NCBI RefSeq assembly: GCF_027667425.1
Contig: NZ_JAQEGR010000018.1
Location: 6,434-70,433, forward strand
Reading direction: 5' to 3'
Length of the DNA stretch: 64,000 bases
From: Fusicatenibacter saccharivorans
GTDB lineage: Bacteria; Bacillota; Clostridia; Lachnospirales; Lachnospiraceae
Below, piece by piece: positions 17,441-25,912 of the stretch. The position numbers were made by a program, and so were the translations under genes. The notes below the pieces were generated by a model that was not told where the DNA came from, did not search any database, and was given only the letters and a program-made list of their open reading frames with translations. The first letter of the stretch is position 1. Every line of letters begins with the position of its first letter.

Positions 17441-19909
17441 TCACTCGATCTTTACTTTTTTAATATAACTGATGAAGACATTGCCGTTCTGTGCGAACAA
17501 TGCATCGCTGTCATCGTCAGAAAGTGCAGTTGTCTCGCCCGTTGCCGGGTTATACAGCCAGGAATTTCCGAAAATATCGTATCCGGTCAGAAGCAGACTC
17601 TCGTTCTCGCCGGTCTTTACAACAACGCCGTAGCCGCTGCTGATCATGTAGAGAATTTCTTCTCTTGTGCAGCCCGTCAGGTTCAGCAGTTCGTAATCAT
17701 CACCGAGTGACTCCTTCAGCACGTTTTCGTCCAAAGATGCACTCTGGAATCCCGACGGCATCGTTGTCTCGTCGAGGCGCATGCCCTGCTGGCGGTTTCC
17801 GCGCTCCCACACATAGGACTGGCTGCTGTTCAGCACAACGCCGACATTCTCATCGGCAAGCTGTACGGCCTCGGCCGGGGAGCTTAAAATGGCGATCAGT
17901 TTTCCTTTTCCATATACATAGTAAAGCTCTGCGCTGCCTGTTTCGTACGACATCGTAAGATCGGTCCGTAAGGTTGAATAGATATATTTCGGTGTCAGTG
18001 TCAGAAGCGACTGTGTTTTGCCGCTCGTCGAGAATTCCAGAAGGAACTGCTGCTCTCTTCTGTCGTCCACCGTTGCCAGGCGGCCCGTCACCAGTTCCTG
18101 GCTCTGCTGCTCGCCGTTCATGATGTGATCCTCCGGCGCATCCGCATAGCCGTTTTCCTGGCGTACCACGCGGTCCAGCTCCAGAAGGCCGTCCGAAATC
18201 GACACGCCTGTCACATAATAGCCGTTCTGGTGATACTCTTTTTTCACGGTTCCGTCGATGCTGACAATCCGCACCGTATGCATAGCGAAAACTTCATTGC
18301 CGGAAATATCTTTTAAAATATCGCTGTCGTTTGCCATACCATAGACAAAGTCTTCATTGATAAAGCCAAGTGCCCGGATCTTCTGTCCGTCATCCGCCGC
18401 AAAGCGCTGCGTTTCCCCGCTCTCCAGATTCATCACGGTGATGTTCATCGCACTGCTTGCATTGTCCGCATCCATCCACGCGATGCTCTCCTGGCTTTCC
18501 GATACTACAAAGCAGTCCTCCGGGATACTTTCCCGGACCACCGTCGTCGTGCCGGTTCCAATATCAACCTTGCACAGGTTCTCATTCAGATAGAGATACA
18601 TCTCTCTCTGCTTGTTGACGTAGGAGAGGCGGTCGAGCTGTTTTTTCAGCATCTCGTAGGAAATATCCGCCGGAACGAAAATCTCCTCGGTTGCCACATT
18701 CCGCTCGGCGCGATAATAGTAAACGGCTGCTCCCACTTCACCCTCGTGGTTTCCGCGGTTCATATAGCCATAAACAACAAACGTCACATCGCCCGCATCA
18801 TCCACACGCACAATGTTGACATCATGCTCTCCGTGCTGTTCCCGGTCATCCATGCTGCCGTTCTCACGGAAGCTGAAAACGCGGATCGTCTTGTTGGCGC
18901 TGCGGTTGTAGCACCAGAGATCACCGTTTACTACAAATGCGACAATATCACCTGCCGTATTCGTCACATACTCGGTATCCTCGCCGGTCACACCGAGGTT
19001 GATGCCGGATTTCGTCAGAACACCAAGCTCCGGATCAAAGATCTGCTGTACGCTCCGCTCGAAGTCCAGCAGAATAATCTCTCCGTCGGACTCTCGCATC
19101 CGGTAGAACTCGCTTACGGTATAATACTCCGTCTGTCCGTTCTCATCCTGCGCACTGATCATGTACTCCTGTGTGATGCTGGTCGTCGTCTCATTCGCTT
19201 CTTTGATCTGCTGCACCGGCTGCTGTACGATCGTCGGTGCGAGGCTTCCCCAGGAAATCTGGTCGAGGCTGGAATGAATGTTGACATTGAGGAACGAAGA
19301 ATTATCCCCCGTCTCATCCGGCTCAAGCTGCGGAACGAGCGCTTCCGCCTGCGTTTTATCCAGGCATGTCTGCGCAAACATCTGCGTGTAGGCCAGATAA
19401 TCGCCGACCTCCACGCCGTTGCGCTGTACAATGCGGGTGTAATACCAGGCAGACTGGCCGTTTCCGTAGGCAACCTCGAGCTTCAGCGTATATTCCTGAT
19501 TCATCAGAATCGCGGTCTCTAACTGGAAGTCTGCTTTCAGATAGCTTCCGTCCTCGTCAAACGATTTCAGCACCGAGTTTTCAATCAGCGCTCCGCCGTC
19601 TGTGCTTTCCACCGTATAGGTCACGTTTTTAATTTTCTGTCCCTTCGCATCAATTTCCAGCGTAAGCGAACGGTCCATCGGCAGCGGTGTCAGGTTTTCT
19701 CTTGTCGTTACGCCGTTCATCTCCTGGCAGTATCCGTACATGCGGTTCACTGTCATGTCCGCGGTCTTCATGTACAGCACCGGAAGACTCGCTGCGTCCA
19801 GATCGGTCGCATTCTCCGTCGTCTCGTGGCTCATCAGGTGTGTGAACACACCGACTGATGCGGCAAAAACAAGAAAAAGGATCAGAATCCTTGCTGCTCT
19901 TTTATTCAT
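17441..19909 (-). CDS. Large membrane-anchored extracytoplasmic protein of unknown function
   Basis: I do not recognise this 822-residue protein. A positively charged N-terminus and one hydrophobic segment (ARILILFLVFAASVGVF, about residues 5-23) suggest a signal anchor, with the remaining 800 residues outside the cell. The body is acidic and beta-rich. Segments such as YVTNTAGDIVAFVVNGDLWC and ENLCKVDIGTGTTTVV look like repeated beta-propeller blades. The start at 19909 is chosen because GGAGGAGCC lies just upstream and because its ATG shares one base with the stop of the upstream methyltransferase gene, implying translational coupling. Possible roles are sensing or cell-wall association; nothing in the sequence decides between them. 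Confidence 0.8.
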   Translation of the reverse strand: MNKRAARILILFLVFAASVGVFTHLMSHETTENATDLDAASLPVLYMKTADMTVNRMYGYCQEMNGVTTRENLTPLPMDRSLTLEIDAKGQKIKNVTYTVESTDGGALIENSVLKSFDEDGSYLKADFQLETAILMNQEYTLKLEVAYGNGQSAWYYTRIVQRNGVEVGDYLAYTQMFAQTCLDKTQAEALVPQLEPDETGDNSSFLNVNIHSSLDQISWGSLAPTIVQQPVQQIKEANETTTSITQEYMISAQDENGQTEYYTVSEFYRMRESDGEIILLDFERSVQQIFDPELGVLTKSGINLGVTGEDTEYVTNTAGDIVAFVVNGDLWCYNRSANKTIRVFSFRENGSMDDREQHGEHDVNIVRVDDAGDVTFVVYGYMNRGNHEGEVGAAVYYYRAERNVATEEIFVPADISYEMLKKQLDRLSYVNKQREMYLYLNENLCKVDIGTGTTTVVRESIPEDCFVVSESQESIAWMDADNASSAMNITVMNLESGETQRFAADDGQKIRALGFINEDFVYGMANDSDILKDISGNEVFAMHTVRIVSIDGTVKKEYHQNGYYVTGVSISDGLLELDRVVRQENGYADAPEDHIMNGEQQSQELVTGRLATVDDRREQQFLLEFSTSGKTQSLLTLTPKYIYSTLRTDLTMSYETGSAELYYVYGKGKLIAILSSPAEAVQLADENVGVVLNSSQSYVWERGNRQQGMRLDETTMPSGFQSASLDENVLKESLGDDYELLNLTGCTREEILYMISSGYGVVVKTGENESLLLTGYDIFGNSWLYNPATGETTALSDDDSDALFAQNGNVFISYIKKVKIE

Positions 19910-21066
19910 CACGGCTCCTCCTTTTCTGTGAGGAGGTCTGCCAGTGTCGGCTTCACATGGTACGCTTCCATGCACGCTTTCAGTTCTTCCGGCAGTTTTT
20001 TCGAGCCTTCCTGGCGTTTTACCGCGCGGATGAGAAGGTTCTTCGGCGTGTGCTCCATGTCGATGAATTCGAGAATCTGTGTCTCATAGCCTGCATTCTC
20101 CAGAAGCTTTGCCCGGATTCCGTCGGTCAGAAGCGCCGCCATGCGCTCTTTTAAGATGCCGTAATCCATGATCGGATACAGTTCTTTGTTTGCAATCTGG
20201 CGGTTCAGCTCATGCTGGCAGCACGGAACGGAAAGAATAACTTTTGCATTCCATTTGACGGCCTTTTCCAGCGCATAGTCAGTCGCCGTGTCGCACGCGT
20301 GCAGCGTCACCACCATATCGACCTCGTCGCGGCCGGTATAAGAAGCGATGTCGCCCTGATAGAAATGCAGCTTTTCATAGCCGTATTTCTCCGCCAGTCC
20401 GTTGCAGATCGCGATGACATCCTCTTTCAAGTCAAGTCCGATGATATTGACATCCAGTTTTTTCAGTTCGCGGAAGTAATAATACATCGCAAACGTCAGA
20501 TACGATTTTCCGCAGCCGAAATTGAGAATCGTGATCTCGCGGTCCGATGGGAGCTGCGGCAGGATATCTTCGATGAACTCCAGAAAGCGGTTGATCTGGC
20601 GGAACTTGTCGTAGCGGGTCCGCACGATTTTGCCTTCTTTTGTCATAACACCGAGATCCTGTAAAAAAGGAACCGGGATTCCTTCTTCCAGAATATACCG
20701 TTTCTTCCGGTTGTGCGCCAGATTGACGGGTTTGCCGGTTCCTTTCATATGCGGTTTCTTTTTGATCGTCATCGTTCCCTTTTTGCTGACCAGAACGGAT
20801 GCTGTGCAGGTGTCGGATTCGAGCTGCATCTGCTTGAAGGTTCCGTTCATCCAGTCGCTGATCCGGGTGATCACGTCGTCTTTTGTCATATTTTTATGAA
20901 ACTCCTTCGTGCCGACAGTCTCCTGGCACTGAAAGAGCAGTTTTCCTTTTATTTCAACCGGGCGTATTCTCACTTTGGACACTTCACTGTCCCCTCTTGG
21001 GCCGCTGATCGTGATACGATACAGCCCTTCCCGGATTTCATCCTGTAATAATTTCTGTAATTCCAT
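19909..21066 (-). CDS. Class I SAM-dependent methyltransferase (RNA-modifying type)
   Basis: This 385-residue protein has an unassigned N-terminal half with a basic patch (KKGTMTIKKKPHMKGTGK) and a C-terminal Rossmann methyltransferase domain. The SAM-binding motif is ILNFGCGKSYLTF, followed by VNIIGLDLKED, MVVTLHACDTATDYAL and VILSVPCCQHELN. The HACDTATD and PCCQHEL blocks are typical of the Methyltransf_32 group, some members of which act on RNA. The substrate is not known. It is the upstream partner of the secreted 822-residue protein, with stop and start codons overlapping by one base. Confidence 0.85.
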   Translation of the reverse strand: MELQKLLQDEIREGLYRITISGPRGDSEVSKVRIRPVEIKGKLLFQCQETVGTKEFHKNMTKDDVITRISDWMNGTFKQMQLESDTCTASVLVSKKGTMTIKKKPHMKGTGKPVNLAHNRKKRYILEEGIPVPFLQDLGVMTKEGKIVRTRYDKFRQINRFLEFIEDILPQLPSDREITILNFGCGKSYLTFAMYYYFRELKKLDVNIIGLDLKEDVIAICNGLAEKYGYEKLHFYQGDIASYTGRDEVDMVVTLHACDTATDYALEKAVKWNAKVILSVPCCQHELNRQIANKELYPIMDYGILKERMAALLTDGIRAKLLENAGYETQILEFIDMEHTPKNLLIRAVKRQEGSKKLPEELKACMEAYHVKPTLADLLTEKEEP

Positions 21067-21213
21067 TTATACTCTCCAAACTTCCTGAATCGTTTGTAAA
21101 CATGTGTAATAAAGCCCCTTACAACCTCGCTAATATTGTAATCTGTTTTCCGCAAAACCACAACAGAAAAATTATTAAAAATGTGTTACCCTCTTATTAC
21201 TTTATGGCGCAGT

Positions 21214-21639
21214 TTAAAGCCACAGATTGTAATAATGTTTCCTCCTGCTCCGCCTCCGGAACATTTCATTATAAAAAAGAACGCCGATCAAATCGAGCAG
21301 TTCCTCTTCTGCCGTTTTCTCATCCTTCCCGCCGTTTTCCCTGCCGTACTGACGTGCGATATTCCGGCAGGTGTGCTCCATCATGAGCCGGTCCGGGAAT
21401 TCGTCGTACATCATGCTGCCGCGGTAATCCATGCGGTCACACTCTGCCTCCACCAGCCGCTGCAGATCAGATGCCGTCCGGGAATAATACGACTGCATCC
21501 GCTGCCGTTCCCGCGCTTCCTGCTGCTCCTCCATACTTCTTCCCCATAAGGGCTGTGCCGCAAAAAACGGCTCCGGCCGCTCCATCGGATTTCCCTGATA
21601 GGAATTTCTTCTATTTTCATACACTCTATCCTGATTCAT
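21214..21639 (-). CDS. Hypothetical protein, small and charged
   Basis: I do not recognise this 141-residue protein. It is rich in Arg, Glu, Gln and Met, has no membrane segment, and ends in a basic tail (MFRRRSRRKHYYN). The ATG at 21639 is preferred over the longer frame to 21693 because an AGGAAA element lies upstream and the extra residues look non-coding. It is leftward and diverges from the membrane-protein gene at 21803, so the 160-base gap between them should hold back-to-back promoters. Confidence 0.6.
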   Translation of the reverse strand: MNQDRVYENRRNSYQGNPMERPEPFFAAQPLWGRSMEEQQEARERQRMQSYYSRTASDLQRLVEAECDRMDYRGSMMYDEFPDRLMMEHTCRNIARQYGRENGGKDEKTAEEELLDLIGVLFYNEMFRRRSRRKHYYNLWL

Positions 21640-21802
21640 GCCTGTTTTATTTCCTTTTTGCTCTTCCTTATACCATATGCACACCGCCGCCATTCTGCCG
21701 TTTCCCAGATCTCAAACACAATTTCACTTGCCAAAACCGCCGTTCCGTACTAAAATACAACCTGTATCTATTTTTCCGATACATCATATAGGAGTGAATA
21801 TC

Positions 21803-22894
21803 ATGAATCTGAATATGCAAGCTTTTAACATCAACACGCTGCTTGGCGGTCTCGATAAAGTCCGGGACGTCATGGGTGTTTACCAGCAGCAGCTTCTTCT
21901 GATTGTGATTGTTTTTGCCCTGCTGAACTGTTTCTTCGGCTATGCGCTCCGCAAGCTCTGGAGCGTCATTCCCGGATTTTTTCTCGGCGCGGCCGCCGGT
22001 TATGCAGCGGGTACCTACACGAATCAGACCACGACGATCACCCTGGCGCTTGCCGTCGGCACCGGTCTTCTGACCGCAATCATTGCCTTCGTCCTCTACC
22101 GGATCGGACTTTTTCTTCTGATCTGCGGGCTCGTCGGCTTTTGCCTCTGGCATCTCGTTAATCCAAACGATACCACAGGTTATGGACTCGTCGCCCTCGT
22201 CGCTTTCGTGATCGGCCTGATCTGCGTTCCGTTCGAACGCATTTCCGTAATCCTGGTCACCTCCATCTGCGGCGCCCTCACGACGATCCGCATGGCATAT
22301 TTCTTCAAGGACCTCGATCTGAACATGATGTTCTGGATTGTCTCTGCCATTCTCGCCGCAGCAGGCATGCTCTTCCAGTTTAAACCGTGGAAAGAGGCGG
22401 ACTACTGGGAGGATGACGACGAAGAAGAACGCGAACACCGTGCAAAAGCGCGCGCCAGACGGAAGCGCAGATCCGGTTTCGATCCTCTTCCATCCAGAAA
22501 GAAGAAAAAGAAACGCCGCGGCTCCTCTTCCTCTTCTTCCGGCAACGCAAGAGATCCGTACCGCAGCTATCAGAAACCGTCGAACCGTACCCGTGTTTCG
22601 CAGAACACCATGTACGATTTCCGTTTTGTTCCGGAAGAACCTGACGATGACGACGATGAGAAAGATCTTCCGAAAATCATCCGCCGCCGGCCATCCGCAA
22701 AACCGGCCGCTCCGGAGGAGTTTGACGAAGAAGAAACATCCCCAAAAGCTTCCATGGGCGACACGAAGCCGTATACCTCTCCTTCCAAACCGCAGATCAC
22801 CGAGGACGGCATCCCGGATGTCGATCTCTCCGCGATCCGGCAGCAGATTTCCGAAGAGGTACAGAGAATTTACGAAGACGATCAGAACTCGTAA
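21803..22894 (+). CDS. DUF4203-like (TMEM198-type) membrane protein with charged C-terminal tail
   Basis: This 363-residue protein has about seven hydrophobic segments in its first 200 residues, for example LLLIVIVFALLNCFFGYAL, VIPGFFLGAAAGYAAG and IGLFLLICGLVGFCLW, arranged like the DUF4203/TMEM198 family. The last 160 residues are very hydrophilic, with acidic clusters (WEDDDEEEREH, EEPDDDDDEKDLP) alternating with Lys/Arg runs (SRKKKKKRRGSSSSSS). The ATG at 21803 has GGAGTG nine bases upstream; earlier in-frame codons overlap the divergent promoter region. No function is established for the family. The charged tail is probably cytoplasmic and disordered. Confidence 0.8.
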   Translation: MNLNMQAFNINTLLGGLDKVRDVMGVYQQQLLLIVIVFALLNCFFGYALRKLWSVIPGFFLGAAAGYAAGTYTNQTTTITLALAVGTGLLTAIIAFVLYRIGLFLLICGLVGFCLWHLVNPNDTTGYGLVALVAFVIGLICVPFERISVILVTSICGALTTIRMAYFFKDLDLNMMFWIVSAILAAAGMLFQFKPWKEADYWEDDDEEEREHRAKARARRKRRSGFDPLPSRKKKKKRRGSSSSSSGNARDPYRSYQKPSNRTRVSQNTMYDFRFVPEEPDDDDDEKDLPKIIRRRPSAKPAAPEEFDEEETSPKASMGDTKPYTSPSKPQITEDGIPDVDLSAIRQQISEEVQRIYEDDQNS

Positions 22895-22913
22895 TCCGCA
22901 CTGCAGCGCAGAA

Positions 22914-22960
22914 AACCCGGCAGGCAAAGGAACATTCCCTTGTCTGCCGGGTTCATTTTT
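22914..22960. terminator. Bidirectional intrinsic terminator
   Basis: A near-perfect 17-bp inverted repeat (22914-22930 with 22936-22952, AACCCGGCAG at its base) is followed by a run of Ts on the plus strand and preceded by As. It lies between the convergent DUF4203-like and sugar-binding protein genes and can serve both. Confidence 0.85.
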
Positions 22961-22971
22961 TATCCTGATTT

Positions 22972-24192
22972 TCAGTTATAAAGATACTTCTGATTTGTCT
23001 CCAGATCGATCGTGTCTTTGTCGAGCCACTGATATCCCGTATCGATCTTCTGATCTACCGGAAGTCCCTGAATCGCGCGGACGGCCGCCACGATTGCCGC
23101 ATAGCCAAGACCGTACGGATTCTGCGTTACGGTACCGTACTCGCGTCCCTCCTGGATCGCTTTCTGCTGTTTTTCACCGGAATCAAAACCGACAATCTGA
23201 ATCTGCTCAGTATTTTCCATATCTGCCAGCGCATCCAGCGTCTGGTCTGCCATGTCTTCGTTCGTACAGAAGATGCCCTTCAGAGCCGGGTAGGTTTCAA
23301 GTGTATTTTTCAGCATGTCCGCGATGGATTCTTCTCCATCTCCGTAATTCACCTGAACCACTTTCACATCGGTATATTTTTCTTCGATCTCTTTTTTAAA
23401 TGCTTCCACGCGCTCTACGCTGCTCTCGGTGTTGTACTGATGTGCAACAATCGCAACCTCTCCGCTGTTGCCGATGGCCTCGCAGAGATGATCTGCCGCA
23501 AGCTTTGCTGCCGCTGCGTGATCAGTCGCACATGTCGAGGTGATCAGATCACTCTCGATACCGGAATCCGCGATGACGACCGGAATCTGGCTGTCGGAAG
23601 CCTCTTCCATCTGTGCCTGTCCCGACTGCTGGTCAATGATGCCAAGGATCAGCGCGTCCGGATTTTCCGAAATGACAGAGTCGATGATATTGATCTGAGA
23701 GTTGGTGTCACTTTCATTTTCCGGGCCTTCAAATGTCATATAAACTTTGTCGTTTCCGGTGTAGCCAAGCGAGGCGTTCAGATCGTCAAGTGCCTGCTGC
23801 GCACCGGCTTTTACGGCTTTCCAAAAACCGGCACTTAAGTCTTTTGCAACCACGGCGATGTAAGAGCCTTTTTCAACGGTAAGTCCATCCACGGTGTCGT
23901 ACAATGCTTCCATGCCGTCTTTGTGCGGAACGGTGATTTCTATTCGTTTTTTGTCTGCTTCTTTTCCTTCATCTCCAGAGCTTTCAGAAGATGTGGATGC
24001 ACTGGCTGACTCTGCTGTAGAATCTGCGCTGGACGATGAGGCCTCCGGGCTTTCTTCTGCCGCCGGAGTTTCTGTCACTTCCTGAGACGACGATGCTGCG
24101 GTGCTCTTGTCTGTCACTGCTTCTTTTCCGCATCCAGCTGCCGAGCACAGCAGGATTCCGGAAAGCAGTACTGCAATCATTCTGCGTTTCAT
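22972..24192 (-). CDS. Sugar-binding lipoprotein (periplasmic-binding protein type 1/4)
   Basis: This is a secreted lipoprotein of the ribose/galactose-binding family, 406 residues. The signal peptide ends in the lipobox LLCSAAGC (cleavage before the Cys at about residue 21), then a 50-residue Ser/Thr/Glu/Ala-rich linker, then the two-lobed binding domain: YIAVVAKDLSAGFWKAVKAG, DALILGIIDQQSGQAQMEEA, IPVVIADSGIESD, ALKGIFCTNEDMADQTLDAL and IQIVGFDSGEKQ. The ATG at 24192 has GGGAG at the right distance. No permease or ATPase gene is adjacent, so it is an orphan receptor that either borrows transport partners or serves a chemosensory role. Confidence 0.9.
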   Translation of the reverse strand: MKRRMIAVLLSGILLCSAAGCGKEAVTDKSTAASSSQEVTETPAAEESPEASSSSADSTAESASASTSSESSGDEGKEADKKRIEITVPHKDGMEALYDTVDGLTVEKGSYIAVVAKDLSAGFWKAVKAGAQQALDDLNASLGYTGNDKVYMTFEGPENESDTNSQINIIDSVISENPDALILGIIDQQSGQAQMEEASDSQIPVVIADSGIESDLITSTCATDHAAAAKLAADHLCEAIGNSGEVAIVAHQYNTESSVERVEAFKKEIEEKYTDVKVVQVNYGDGEESIADMLKNTLETYPALKGIFCTNEDMADQTLDALADMENTEQIQIVGFDSGEKQQKAIQEGREYGTVTQNPYGLGYAAIVAAVRAIQGLPVDQKIDTGYQWLDKDTIDLETNQKYLYN

Positions 24193-24351
24193 AATTCTCC
24201 CTTTCTGCTTTGCCTGATGAATCATTTTCCATTACTTTTTACAGTTTTGTTACATAACCTTTCTCTATTATACACAAACCGTAAAAATAGTCCAGTCCTG
24301 TTTTCTTATAATTTTCTGAACTTTTTTGCAATTTCACATAGCTCTGAATAG

Positions 24352-25047
24352 TTACACAAAGCTGTGGAAGATTTCACCTTCTGGTTTTACGGTAAACGAA
24401 AGTCGTTTGCCTGTCCGCGGATGCTTCAGCTCGAGATGATGCGCGCACAGCGCCAGAGATCCTTTCTCTTTCGCCCCATATTTTGCATCCCCCGCCAGCG
24501 GATATCCCGCATGGGAAAACTGGACGCGGATCTGGTGGTGGCGGCCCGTTCCGAGGTGGATCTGCACCAGGGTTCGGTTCTCCTGTGTCCTTATCACTTC
24601 ATATTCCAGCACCGCTTTTTTCGCTCCGGCGGTGCCTGGCTGTACGACGCGGGATGTGTTGCTCCGTCCGTCTTTTACAAGGAAATCCTCAAACTTCTGC
24701 ACGCCCTGTTTTTCGATTTTTCCCTCACAGACGGCGAGATACTCTTTCTTCATCGTCCCGTCCTTCACCTGCCGTCCCAGTTTTCCTGCGGCGTCTTTGT
24801 TTTTCGCAAACACCAGCACGCCCTCAACCGGCTGATCGAGCCGGTGAACGACCGCCAGATATGGAATCTGAGTCCGCGCCTGACCCGGTGTTTCCGCCCT
24901 TGCCTGCTTCGCCAAATAATTCAGCAGCGCATGCTCCAGATCCATCTGTCCCATCCGCGCATTCTGCACTGCCATACCCGCGTGCTTGTGAACAACAAGA
25001 ATATCGTTATCTTCCATTAAAATATCTTCTCTGCAAAATCCAGCCAC
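24352..25047 (-). CDS. RluA-family pseudouridine synthase
   Basis: This enzyme isomerises uridine to pseudouridine in RNA, probably rRNA or tRNA. The fold start ILMEDNDILVVHKHAGM is followed by the catalytic motif HRLDQPVEGVLVFAKN, with the nucleophilic Asp in HRLD, and the C-terminal block GTGRHHQIRVQFSHAGYPLAGD. The 231 residues lack the N-terminal S4 domain found in RluC/RluD, as in the short RluA-like enzymes of Clostridia. The start is a GTG at 25047 with AGGAG six bases upstream; the internal Met11 would cut into the first strand of the domain. A sigma-A-like promoter lies at 25112-25141. Confidence 0.92.
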   Translation of the reverse strand: MAGFCREDILMEDNDILVVHKHAGMAVQNARMGQMDLEHALLNYLAKQARAETPGQARTQIPYLAVVHRLDQPVEGVLVFAKNKDAAGKLGRQVKDGTMKKEYLAVCEGKIEKQGVQKFEDFLVKDGRSNTSRVVQPGTAGAKKAVLEYEVIRTQENRTLVQIHLGTGRHHQIRVQFSHAGYPLAGDAKYGAKEKGSLALCAHHLELKHPRTGKRLSFTVKPEGEIFHSFV

Positions 25048-25111
25048 TTTCTTCTCCTGTTCTGACTTCTTATTTTCGATACACGGATTTCTCCGCTGTT
25101 ATGCTTTAAGA

Positions 25112-25141
25112 AGTATGCACCATTTCTGCCGCATCTGTCAA
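25112..25141 (-). promoter_or_regulatory. Sigma-A-type promoter for the pseudouridine synthase
   Basis: On the minus strand, TTGACA (25136-25141) and CATACT (25112-25117) are separated by 18 bases. The predicted start of transcription is about 60 bases ahead of the GTG codon. Confidence 0.65.
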
Positions 25142-25169
25142 GAAAAACATGCCCGGCGGACGAATTACA

Positions 25170-25707
25170 CAACACAGAAAGCGATCGCCATACCAATCAT
25201 TTTTTCTGATACAGCGACCGCTTTTTCTTTATTTTCCATATTCAGTTTTTTCTCTACTTTCAAGGATTTTCACTGGTTTTCTTTCTTTACCGATCTGTGA
25301 TCTTTGTTTTCGCTTTCGTTTGATATTTCAAAGATCGTTTCTCTTCCATTTCCCTGTTGTAGATTTTCTTTTTTTCGGGAAGATGTTCTTTTTCAGAGGC
25401 TTTTCCTTTGCGGTTAAGATTTCCACTCCGAAAATCTTTTCCTTAGGATTTCCTAAGATCTGCTCTGATCTCATGTTTATCAAAAGGTTTTCTTTCGAAC
25501 TTCTTTTGTATGGATCTTTATCTCAGGTTTTCTTTCCTTTCGGAAGTCTCTCATCTTAAGAACATCTTCCTTTTCCCTTTTTTTCCATTCTTCTATAGAA
25601 GATTTCTCGTCTCTTTCTATGAAAATGGTTTGTTCTCTTGAAAAGGGGGTCCCAAGTCTTTCTCTTTGTACCTCTTGGTTAGGTTTTTGTTTTCTTGTTT
25701 CTTTGTG
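25170..25707 (-). ncRNA. Candidate long purine-rich non-coding RNA
   Basis: A consensus promoter at 25713-25741 fires leftward into about 540 bases with no convincing gene. On the minus strand this stretch is strikingly rich in A and G, unlike any neighbour. It holds several local stems: CTTAGG/CCTAAG at about 25443-25458, AGATTTTC/GGAAATCT near 25420-25440, an 8-bp GATCTTTG/CAAAGATC pair near 25295-25340, and an 11-bp stem (25178-25188 with 25214-25224) near the end. The element AAAGAAAACC recurs three times. Only tiny ORFs occur (20 to 48 codons), with weak ribosome sites; the best are a 48-codon ORF starting near 25474 and a 24-codon ORF near 25241. It could be a structured RNA, a regulatory RNA, or a carrier of a small protein. 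I do not recognise it as a known RNA family. Confidence 0.45.
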
Positions 25708-25712
25708 ATTTT

Positions 25713-25741
25713 AATATAACAGATCCGTCAGCATTTGTCAA
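25713..25741 (-). promoter_or_regulatory. Near-consensus sigma-A promoter driving the purine-rich RNA
   Basis: On the minus strand, a perfect -35 box TTGACA (25736-25741) and TATATT (25713-25718) are spaced by exactly 17 bases within an AT-rich context. It is the best promoter match I noticed in the window, yet it faces a gene-free stretch. Confidence 0.8.
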
Positions 25742-25854
25742 TACATTTTTAAAATATTTTTACTGTTTTTTTATATCACTTTTCCTTTTCTTAATTATTG
25801 TGTTTATTTTCTGAATTTTATATTGTTTTCTGATATTTTATTTCAAATAAGTGC

Positions 25855-25905
25855 GCAGAAAAAGAGCTATGAAACAGACTTTTCTCCTGCCACACAGCTC
25901 TTTCT
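25855..25905 (-). terminator. Intrinsic terminator after the hydratase gene
   Basis: On the minus strand AGAGCT-type arms (25896-25903 pairing with 25861-25868) close a 27-base loop and are followed by TTTTTCT. It begins eight bases after the hydratase stop and isolates that gene from the downstream RNA locus. Confidence 0.7.
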
Positions 25906-25912
25906 CAAATAC

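Noticed and set aside
21668..22927. 419-codon ORF on the minus strand across the DUF4203-like gene
   Set aside because: Reverse shadow of the real plus-strand gene; no ribosome site and no recognisable domain, composed of translated antisense codons.
25149..25559. 136-codon Phe/Ser-rich plus-strand ORF
   Set aside because: Low-complexity translation of a T-rich strand with no ribosome site; the composition is explained by the purine-rich minus strand.
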